Part shown: positions 51,274 to 58,573 of the stretch, one piece after another | Layout of the letters: each line of letters begins with the position of its first letter | Position numbering within the stretch: the stretch's first letter is position 1 | NCBI RefSeq assembly: GCF_900188425.1 | Contig: NZ_FZON01000011.1 | Location: forward strand, 51,046-115,045 | Direction of reading: 5' to 3' | Length of the DNA: 64,000 nt | DNA from: Antarctobacter heliothermus | GTDB taxonomy: Bacteria > Pseudomonadota > Alphaproteobacteria > Rhodobacterales > Rhodobacteraceae | The notes under the pieces: generated by a model | The model's input: only the letters and a program-made list of their open reading frames with translations | Database searches by the model: none | Told to the model about the DNA's origin: nothing | Translations under genes and position numbers: made by a program

Positions 51274-52356
51274 TCACCGCGCAGCGTCGATCTGGTCCGC
51301 AGAGCTGGCGCCTATCTCAACCGGGCGGCCTTGCCGGGATGAGGACTCGATCGCCTCGATGAGTTGGTGAGAAATCAGCGCTCCTCGTCCGGTCACCATC
51401 GGCGCGCGGCCGACGCGCAGCGCATCAACGAACTCTTGGATGACCGCCTGATGCCATTCATGGTTGTTATGAGATGCCGTGCCTTCATGCGCGTCTGTCA
51501 CGGCTTTTCCTTCGACGCTGGAACGCCCGTCGCGCCAGCTCACTTCAAGAGCGTTCTTGTCTATCCGCAAACTTGCGTTTTCAAAGTGAAGCCGGATGAC
51601 CTCGGTTCTGTGGGGATAGCAAGCCGTACTGGCCACAAAGGAACCCGCAGCCCCGCAGGAAAACTTCAATCCGGCGACAGCAAGGTCTTCTGCTTCCATC
51701 CGGTGCAACGGCGTGGTGGCGGTCATCGCCTGAACACGTGCCACAGGGCCGGTCAGGCTGAGCGCAAGATCAATGGAATGAATGGCGTTGGTCATCATCA
51801 CCCCGCCGCCATCGCGCGCATAGGTGCCTCGGCCCAGCTCATCGTAATAGGACTGATCGCGCCATAGCGGGACCGCGATCTCGACATGGCCAAGTTTCCC
51901 AAGCGCGCCACTCGCAACATGACGGGCCGCCGCGACGGATGACGCGCGCATCCGATGTTGAAACACCATCCCCAGCGTCACACCTGTCCGTTCACAGATC
52001 TCAACGACACCAACCGCCTCTTCCAAGGTGCGCGCGACAGGCTTTTCCAACAGGATATGTGTGCCGGCGCGTGCCAGTTCAGCGATCACCTCATGGCGCA
52101 CGCTTGGCGGTGTGGCGACAATTGCAAATTGGATCGCCGGATCAGCGGCAACTGCCGCGAGGTCTGCGGTAAACTCGGGGGGCGCGCCGTCCCAAAGCGC
52201 AGCAAGATACCCCGCACGTTCGGGCCTGCGCGCAACAACCGCCTTTAACTGCACGTCCTCTTTCGCCGCGGACAAGGCCGCGACCTGGGTCTTTGCAATC
52301 ATGCCCGCTCCGATGAGCGCAACGCCGACCCGCCCCTGCGGAATTGATTTCGCCAT
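51274..52356 (-). CDS. Gfo/Idh/MocA-family oxidoreductase
   Basis: The 360-residue protein (ATG at 52356) has an N-terminal Rossmann domain (VGVALIGAGMIAKTQVAALS), the EKPVA motif in HILLEKPVARTLEEA, and a C-terminal domain with GGGVMMTNAIHSIDLALSLTG that includes the usual catalytic His. Members are NAD(P)-dependent dehydrogenases of sugars, inositols or related compounds. It stands alone on its strand. The spacer on its right (52357-52762) holds a 20-bp palindrome but no gene. Confidence 0.92.
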   Translation of the reverse strand: MAKSIPQGRVGVALIGAGMIAKTQVAALSAAKEDVQLKAVVARRPERAGYLAALWDGAPPEFTADLAAVAADPAIQFAIVATPPSVRHEVIAELARAGTHILLEKPVARTLEEAVGVVEICERTGVTLGMVFQHRMRASSVAAARHVASGALGKLGHVEIAVPLWRDQSYYDELGRGTYARDGGGVMMTNAIHSIDLALSLTGPVARVQAMTATTPLHRMEAEDLAVAGLKFSCGAAGSFVASTACYPHRTEVIRLHFENASLRIDKNALEVSWRDGRSSVEGKAVTDAHEGTASHNNHEWHQAVIQEFVDALRVGRAPMVTGRGALISHQLIEAIESSSRQGRPVEIGASSADQIDAAR

Positions 52357-52668
52357 GCTTGTTAATCCCGTTTCCTTGTTCGAAAGCCGTTTTCCAAATG
52401 GTAAAGCCAAACCTGACTAGCTGCGGCGACCGTTGGATACCATAGGTGACCTGCCCTTCGCGCGGGCCGCAGCTTCGGACCGGCAGGTCGCGGAGCGGAG
52501 AATGCTTACCAATCGGGCGCACATGCCACGACGCGCGGCCACAAGCACATCAGATGACGGGTCCAAGGACGGCCATCATACCACTCCAACACAGAGGCGC
52601 TGCACCTCGTAAATCCTAACAAATGATGAAAACGTCTCTGTAACCCCTTGATTTCGCATGGGGCCGAC

Positions 52669-52688
52669 GGTGTCCACGCGTGGACACC
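52669..52688. promoter_or_regulatory. Perfect 20-bp palindrome upstream of the aldo/keto reductase
   Basis: GGTGTCCACG is followed directly by its reverse complement CGTGGACACC, about 75 bases before the downstream ATG, within the 406-base gap 52357-52762. An uninterrupted 20-bp dyad at this position is typical of a dimeric repressor's operator. The rest of the gap shows a pyrimidine-rich leader and no supported gene. Confidence 0.65.
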
Positions 52689-52762
52689 CCCGCACACCCC
52701 CTTGCCACACAGCCCCGATCCGGTCACAAATCACCCAAACCCCGGACACTCAGGAGGCCCCC

Positions 52763-53725
52763 ATGGCCCGCTACGCCCTCGGCAAGACCGACCTCGAAGT
52801 CACAGACCTCTGCTTCGGCGCCTCCGCCCTCGGCGACATGCCGGACACCTATGGCTATTCCGTCTCCGAGGACCGCGCCCACGCCACCGTCAACGCCATC
52901 TTCGACGGGCCAGTGAACTTCCTCGACACCTCCAGAAACTACGGCTTTGGCCGGTCAGAGGAACGCATCGGTCAGGTCATCAAGGACCGCGGCGGACTGC
53001 CCGACGGCTTTGTCCTGTCGACCAAACTGGACCGCGACATGGACAGCCGCCGCTTTGACGCCGCCCGCGTGCGCCAATCCATCGAGGAAAGCCTGACCGC
53101 GCTCAACCTCGACAGCATCCCCCTGCTCCACCTGCATGACCCCGAACACGCCCGCGACCTGAACGAGATCACCGGCGACGGCGGCGCGCTGGATGAATTG
53201 TTCAAGCTCAAGGAAGAGGGCATCGCACAGGCCGTCGGCCTCGCCATGGGGCGGCTCGACGTGATGGACCCGATCCTGCGCGCCTACCCGTTCGATGCGC
53301 TGATCTCGCACAACCGCTTTACCCTGCTGAACCGGTCTGCGGATGCAATGTTCGACTACGCCTATGACCAGGGCATCGCCATCCTCAACGCAGCCCCCTT
53401 TGCCGGCGGCGTGCTGGCCAAGGGCAGCGCCGCCATGCCCCGCGTCACCTACCAGGTGGCCGACGATGCGGCCCTCGCCCCCGTACGCGCCATCGAAGAC
53501 ATCTGCGCCCGCCACAACGTGCCGACCGGCGTCGCCGCGCTGCAATTCTCGCTGCGCGATCCCCGCATCACCTCGACCGTGATCGGCGTCTCCAGCCCGG
53601 AACGGGTGCAAAAGACGATGGACTGGGCCGCGATGAAACTGCCTGCCGCGCTATGGGATGACCTGATGGCCCTGCCCTTCGCCGATACAGACCCAGAGGC
53701 CAACCGCGACTACAAACCCGGCTGA
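52763..53725 (+). CDS. Aldo/keto reductase (aldose or fucose dehydrogenase-like)
   Basis: CAGGAGGCCCCC precedes the ATG at 52763. The 320-residue TIM-barrel protein has the catalytic tetrad in order: Asp and Tyr in NFLDTSRNYGFGRSEERIG, Lys in VLSTKLDRD, and His in LLHLHDPEHARD. Its pattern resembles D-threo-aldose/L-fucose 1-dehydrogenase. It would oxidise a sugar or sugar lactol with NAD(P). The operator-like palindrome just upstream suggests local repression, though no regulator gene adjoins it. The 261-base gap after it shows no gene. Confidence 0.9.
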   Translation: MARYALGKTDLEVTDLCFGASALGDMPDTYGYSVSEDRAHATVNAIFDGPVNFLDTSRNYGFGRSEERIGQVIKDRGGLPDGFVLSTKLDRDMDSRRFDAARVRQSIEESLTALNLDSIPLLHLHDPEHARDLNEITGDGGALDELFKLKEEGIAQAVGLAMGRLDVMDPILRAYPFDALISHNRFTLLNRSADAMFDYAYDQGIAILNAAPFAGGVLAKGSAAMPRVTYQVADDAALAPVRAIEDICARHNVPTGVAALQFSLRDPRITSTVIGVSSPERVQKTMDWAAMKLPAALWDDLMALPFADTDPEANRDYKPG

Positions 53726-53986
53726 CGCGGCTCTCCGCAACCCTCCCAAAGACCCCCCAAACGCCCTGCGCCTGACCGAATCCCACCGCCTTCACAGACC
53801 GTCACACCGAAAGGTCGGCACCCCCCTCACCGGTGAAAGGACAGGCCAAGCCGGAAAAGCCCCTCCAATCCGGGCGCGAGGTCAGGACTCCGGGCCTGAT
53901 CCCGGCCATCGAAGCGCAGTCAAATTGACAACGCCCGCCCCGGAGGCAAATCTGGCCGCAACCATAATCCGATAGGGACCCCTGCT

Positions 53987-54802
53987 ATGAAACTCATGAC
54001 CATGACCGCGCTCGCCTGCGGGTTTGCCGGCGCTGCCTTTGCCCAGAACGACTGCGCCACAGGCAAGACCCTGACAGAGGGCACATTCACCGTCGCCACC
54101 GGCAACCCGGCGTTCTTTCCCTGGGTGCTGGACGACGCCCCCGAAAGCGGCAAGGGCTTCGAGTCCGCCGTTGCCTATGCCGTCGCCGCCGAAATGGGCT
54201 TTGACCCGGATCAGGTGACATGGGTGCGCACCTCGTTCGATCAGTCGATCCAGCCCGGCGCCAAGGATTTCGACGTCAACCTGCAACAATTCTCCATCAC
54301 CCCCGAACGTGCTCAGGTCGTTGATTTTTCGGCCCCCTACTACAGCTCGGCCATGGCCGTCCTGACGACCAAGGCTGTGGTCGACGGCGGGGCCAATGCC
54401 ACAGTCACCAGCCTCAAGTCCCTGCTTTGGGGCGCGGATGCCAACACCACCGCCGTCCCCATGCTGATGGATCTGATCGACCCCGACAAACAGCCAATGA
54501 TGTACGGCGACAACGTCGACGTGACCGCCGCGATGCAAGCGGGCCAGATTGATGCCGCGCTGTTTGACCTGCCCACCGCGCTCTACCTGTCGGCGGTGGT
54601 GGTCAACGACGGCGTGGTGCTGGGCCAGTTCCCACCAGAACGCAGCGAAAACCCCGATCAGTTCGGCATGCTGCTCGAAAAAGACAACCCCCTCACGGCC
54701 TGCGTCAACGCCGCACTGACCACGCTCACGGAGACGGGCAAACTGGCAGAGATCGAGGCCGAATGGCTACAGGCCACAACCGGCGTCCCGGTCATCGAAT
54801 AG
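53987..54802 (+). CDS. Amino-acid ABC transporter substrate-binding protein
   Basis: The 271-residue protein begins with a signal peptide (MKLMTMTALACGFAGAAFAQ) and follows the polar amino-acid binding family: GTFTVATGNPAFFPWVLDDA, KGFESAVAYAVAAEMGF, FDVNLQQFSITPERAQVVDF and SAPYYSSAMAVL. It should bind an amino acid or related compound in the periplasm. It is the first gene of a three-gene importer and is followed by a composite hairpin repeat that probably lowers downstream expression. Confidence 0.92.
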   Translation: MKLMTMTALACGFAGAAFAQNDCATGKTLTEGTFTVATGNPAFFPWVLDDAPESGKGFESAVAYAVAAEMGFDPDQVTWVRTSFDQSIQPGAKDFDVNLQQFSITPERAQVVDFSAPYYSSAMAVLTTKAVVDGGANATVTSLKSLLWGADANTTAVPMLMDLIDPDKQPMMYGDNVDVTAAMQAGQIDAALFDLPTALYLSAVVVNDGVVLGQFPPERSENPDQFGMLLEKDNPLTACVNAALTTLTETGKLAEIEAEWLQATTGVPVIE

Positions 54803-54835
54803 ACCACTCGGGGCAGGCCCCGCGCCGCGCCCCGG

Positions 54836-54900
54836 CTTCTTCTGTCTGAAAATATCCCGGGGGAGTCCCGCAGGGGCGGGGGCAGCGCCCCCTTCCCCCC
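54836..54900. repeat. Composite intergenic repeat between binding-protein and permease genes
   Basis: CTTCTTCTGTCTGAAAATAT (54836 on) continues CCCGGGGG and is followed by GGGGGC-AGC-GCCCCC at 54878-54892, the same 15-mer as at 44241-44255. This is the closest relative of the element between urtB and urtC, and both lie inside ABC-transporter operons. Confidence 0.75.
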
Positions 54901-54928
54901 GGTGCGAAATCGTCTTACAGGCCGTTCC

Positions 54929-55741
54929 ATGCCCAGCCGTCGCCAGATCTTCGAAGCGCGCCAGCGCCGTCGTGCCAACCTGATTGCCGCCGGATCGACC
55001 GGCGCGGTCCTGCTTGCATTGATTGTCCTTGTGCCGCTGGCCCCCGGCTGGGAGGCCGTACAGCGCAGCTTTTTCAACGGCGCGGTCTTTGCCAAGACCT
55101 TTCCGGGCCTGCTGAACGCCTTCCTGATGGACATCGCGATCTTTGCCTGGTGCGCCCCGATCATCGCGGCGCTGGGTCTGGCCGTCGCGGTGGCGCGCGA
55201 TCTGCGCACCCCGGCGCTCTACCCGGTCAAGCTGCTGGCGATTATCTATACGGACGTGTTCCGGGGCTTGCCGGTGATCCTTGTGATCTACCTGATCGGC
55301 TTTGGCATCCCCGGTCTGGGCCTGCCGCGCCCGTGGAATTCCCCCTATATCTGGGGTTCTCTGGCGCTGGTGCTGGTCTATGCCGCCTATGTGGCAGAGG
55401 TCATCCGTTCGGGCATCGAATCCATCCACGACAGCCAGCGCGCCGCCGCCCTGTCGCTGGGGCTGTCGTCCTCCGATGCGATGCGTTTCGTGATCCTGCC
55501 GCAGGCGATCCGCCGCGTCGTGCCCGCCAACATGAACCTGTTCATCGCGCTGCAAAAGGACGTGGCGCTGCTGTCCTTCATCGGCCCGGTCGAGATTTTT
55601 CGTCAGGCGGGCGTCTACAAATCGCTGCTGGCGAATTTCACACCCTATGTCGGCGCGGCGCTGGTGTTTCTTGCGATCACCATTCCCGCCACCCGCTACG
55701 CCGACCACCTGATGAACCGCCAGCGCAAGGCCCGCAGCTGA
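54929..55741 (+). CDS. Amino-acid ABC transporter permease
   Basis: From the ATG at 54929 ([18 protein letters not shown]) the 270-residue protein has about five membrane helices and the polar amino-acid permease pattern: [40 protein letters not shown] and the EAA loop [21 protein letters not shown]. Its stop overlaps the ATPase start by one base. The single permease probably acts as a homodimer. Confidence 0.94.
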   Translation: MPSRRQIFEARQRRRANLIAAGSTGAVLLALIVLVPLAPGWEAVQRSFFNGAVFAKTFPGLLNAFLMDIAIFAWCAPIIAALGLAVAVARDLRTPALYPVKLLAIIYTDVFRGLPVILVIYLIGFGIPGLGLPRPWNSPYIWGSLALVLVYAAYVAEVIRSGIESIHDSQRAAALSLGLSSSDAMRFVILPQAIRRVVPANMNLFIALQKDVALLSFIGPVEIFRQAGVYKSLLANFTPYVGAALVFLAITIPATRYADHLMNRQRKARS

Positions 55742-56469
55742 TGCCCACACTTGTCCTGAACAACGTGCAGAAAAGCTTTGGCACCAACCCGGTGCTGCAA
55801 GGCATCGACCTGACCGTCACCGGCGGTCAGATGATCTGCCTGATCGGCGCGTCCGGGTCGGGCAAATCCACCCTCCTGCGCTGCATGAACCTGCTGGAGC
55901 CGATCGACGACGGCACCATCACGCTGGACGGTGTCGATATTTCCGAACCCGGTTACGACCCGCAGCCGGTGCGCCAACGCATCGGCATGGTGTTCCAGAG
56001 CTATAACTTGTTTCCGCACATGACCGCGCTGGACAACGCCCTGCTGGCCCCCCGCCGTGTCCACGGCACCAGCCGCACAGAGCTGGAACCCAAGGTGGCA
56101 GAGTTGTTCGCGCGGTTTGGTCTTGCCGACCGGATGCACCACTACCCCGACCAGCTGTCCGGCGGCCAGCAACAGCGCGTGGCCATCGTGCGCGCGCTGG
56201 CGATGAAACCGCAGATCATGCTGTTCGATGAGATCACCTCGGCCCTCGATCCCGAACTGGTGGGTGAGGTGCTGGACGTGCTGCGCCAGTTGCGCACCGA
56301 AGGTATGACCATGGTTCTGGCCACCCATGAGATGGGGTTCGCCCGAGAGCTGGCCGACACGGTTTGCTTTCTGGATCGGGGTCGGATTCTCGAATCCGGG
56401 TCGCCGGAACAGCTCTTTGGCACCCCCGAACAAGAGCGCACGCGCGCCTTCCTGTCCCGCGTGCTCTAG
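55741..56469 (+). CDS. Amino-acid ABC transporter ATP-binding protein
   Basis: The 242-residue ATPase shows Walker A ([20 protein letters not shown]), Q-loop ([15 protein letters not shown]), signature ([18 protein letters not shown]), Walker B ([20 protein letters not shown]; note DEIT rather than DEPT) and the switch His in [12 protein letters not shown]. It closes the transporter operon. Confidence 0.95.
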   Translation: MPTLVLNNVQKSFGTNPVLQGIDLTVTGGQMICLIGASGSGKSTLLRCMNLLEPIDDGTITLDGVDISEPGYDPQPVRQRIGMVFQSYNLFPHMTALDNALLAPRRVHGTSRTELEPKVAELFARFGLADRMHHYPDQLSGGQQQRVAIVRALAMKPQIMLFDEITSALDPELVGEVLDVLRQLRTEGMTMVLATHEMGFARELADTVCFLDRGRILESGSPEQLFGTPEQERTRAFLSRVL

Positions 56470-56542
56470 GCGCAACCGGGCCGAATCCCGATTCATGTAA
56501 GACAAATGCCGGATTTTCCCTGACTTTTCCGAAGGTCGGGTT

Positions 56543-56577
56543 TTCCTTCGTTGACGGAACGCCCTCTTTCGAAGGAA
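56543..56577. promoter_or_regulatory. Inverted repeat upstream of the exported-protease operon
   Basis: TTCCTTCG at 56543-56550 and CGAAGGAA at 56570-56577 form an 8-bp inverted repeat with 19 bases between. It lies about 50 bases before the protease start in an AT-rich stretch. A weak hairpin with a TTTT tail at about 56517-56547 may end the preceding operon. The inverted repeat is a candidate operator. Confidence 0.45.
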
Positions 56578-56625
56578 CATGAAAGCAACTTGTTAAAGTT
56601 CATTTTTATCCAAAGGGGACCCGCC

Positions 56626-58530
56626 GTGCGTATGTCTGTTCTACTGGCAACTCTGATCGCCTCGCTGGGGCTGTCGGCCACCGCGCCGACACCGGTGCGC
56701 GCGCAGGACTTTGTCGGGTTCGACCGCACGAGCTTTGGCAGCGTTGTGCTCAGCCGCAACCAGTCCGCCGGTGGCGGCAGCGACATCACCCTTGAACTGG
56801 CGGTTGGCGACTACAACAACGAACCAATCCTGAACTATTCCGAAAACAGCGTGTTTTCAAAACTGGGTCTGGCGGTTGGCCGGTTGGACATCCTGACCGA
56901 CACCGGCGTCTATCCCTGCACCGCCTTTATCGTCGACAAGAAGCACATCCTGACCAACCACCATTGCGTGCCCGGCATTCTGGAGAATGAACGCGCCGGC
57001 GCCACGCGCATCGACTCCGTGTTGTTCGTGGCGGGCTACCGCCAGCCCGGCGTGGATGCAGGCACACGCCGCTTTACCGTTGTGCCGACACCCGTCGAAA
57101 CCTCCAAGGAACTGGATTATTCCGTGTTGGAGGTGATCGGCGATCCCTCAGCCGAATTCGGGATGCTTGATCTGGCCGCGATCACGCCGCAGGACAACGA
57201 TCCCTACTGGGTGATCGGCCATCCCATGGGGGAGGCGCAGCGCATCAGCCGCGAAAAATGCCGTGCCAACGCGCCCGCCCTGTCGAACAAGCAGTTGCTG
57301 CACACCTGTGACACCCTGCCGGGCAACTCCGGCTCACCGGTGATTGACGCCTCATTGCAAAAGGTGGTGGGCCTGCACCATGCCGGGTCCAACCGCGACG
57401 CGGTGAACTATGCCATTCCGATGGGCGATATCCTGGCCCAGTCCAAGGTGCTCAAGGCCGCATTTGTGCCTGGTGCCGTGGACCCGACGCCGCCAACAAC
57501 GCCGCCTGTGCCCGACCCCGTGGACACCGGCGAAACCGCGCCGCCCCCGCCGCCGGACGCAAAGGACGAAACCGCAGTCAAACTGTGCGATGCGCTGTAT
57601 GACGAGGCCAAGGAATTTTCCGAGTGTTTCGCCTATGAGGCCTACCTTCAGGTCTGCGGCGACCACCCCTATTCGATCCTGGCCAAGTCCTATGTGGCGC
57701 GCCTGTGCACCGCTCCCGACCCGATCGACATCACACCGCCCCCGCCGCCGCCCGAAGAGGTTGTCGACACGACGCCGCTGCTGTGGTGGTGCAAGTCCAG
57801 CGGCCTGAACGCGACAGAGCGCACGATCTGCGGCGATCGCTACCTTGCCGGACTGGATGAGGAAATGGAGCGCGCGTACAAATCACCCGCCCGCGCCGTG
57901 ACCTCGACCCAGCAGGCCGCGTGGCGCACTGGAACCCGTGACCGCTGTGGCGCGGATGCCGACTGTATCTCACGGGTGGTGATCGACCGGATCACCTATC
58001 TCAAGACCCCTGAAAAGGTCGTGACCCCGCCGCCGCCGGTCCAGACGCATACGATGTATGTCACAGGCACCGACCACCTTAACGTCCGTTCCGGTCCGGG
58101 CACGCACAATGGCGTCATCAACCGGATTGATTTCGGTGACAAGGTGACCGTGCTGGGCGAAAACGACGGCTGGAACAATGTCCGCCTGTCGAACGGCCAG
58201 AACGGCTGGGTGTCGAACCGCTATCTGGCCTCGGACAAGCCGAGGGATCGGCCCGTCGCCCAGTGCACCGCCACGGTGGTGAACCTGAATCGCTATTCCA
58301 GCCATACCCGCAACAACGGGACCGGCTTTCTGAACATCCGGTCGCAGGCCAGCACCCGTGGCCGGATCCTCTCCGAGACTTATCTCGGCGACACTGTTCA
58401 AGTGCTGAACCAAAGCGGCAACTGGGCCCAGATCCGTTGCCTGTCGGGACAGTGCAAGAACCCGTTCCGGGGCTCCGGCGGTGCGACTGGCTGGGCCTCG
58501 AAAAAGTACCTTTCCATCCGGTGCCGTTAA
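56626..58530 (+). CDS. Exported trypsin-like serine protease with LprI-like and two SH3b-like domains
   Basis: I chose the GTG at 56626 because AAAGGGGAC lies 6 bases before it; an ATG at 56632 is the alternative. The 634-residue protein has a signal peptide (to about residue 26). A chymotrypsin-fold domain follows with His113 (LTNHHCV), Asp164 (KELDYSVLEV) and Ser235 (LPGNSGSPV). A Pro-rich linker leads to an LprI-like Cys-rich segment (about 386-455, WWCKSSGLNATERTICGDRY). The two SH3b-like domains (about 478-545 and 553-634) contain HLNVRSGPGTHNGVI and FLNIRSQASTRGRIL. SH3b domains bind cell-wall or protein ligands. It heads an apparent three-gene exported operon. Confidence 0.85.
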   Translation: MRMSVLLATLIASLGLSATAPTPVRAQDFVGFDRTSFGSVVLSRNQSAGGGSDITLELAVGDYNNEPILNYSENSVFSKLGLAVGRLDILTDTGVYPCTAFIVDKKHILTNHHCVPGILENERAGATRIDSVLFVAGYRQPGVDAGTRRFTVVPTPVETSKELDYSVLEVIGDPSAEFGMLDLAAITPQDNDPYWVIGHPMGEAQRISREKCRANAPALSNKQLLHTCDTLPGNSGSPVIDASLQKVVGLHHAGSNRDAVNYAIPMGDILAQSKVLKAAFVPGAVDPTPPTTPPVPDPVDTGETAPPPPPDAKDETAVKLCDALYDEAKEFSECFAYEAYLQVCGDHPYSILAKSYVARLCTAPDPIDITPPPPPPEEVVDTTPLLWWCKSSGLNATERTICGDRYLAGLDEEMERAYKSPARAVTSTQQAAWRTGTRDRCGADADCISRVVIDRITYLKTPEKVVTPPPPVQTHTMYVTGTDHLNVRSGPGTHNGVINRIDFGDKVTVLGENDGWNNVRLSNGQNGWVSNRYLASDKPRDRPVAQCTATVVNLNRYSSHTRNNGTGFLNIRSQASTRGRILSETYLGDTVQVLNQSGNWAQIRCLSGQCKNPFRGSGGATGWASKKYLSIRCR

Positions 58531-58573
58531 TCAGAATTCCACCCAAGCCCTCTTTCAACAGGAGACTTATGTC

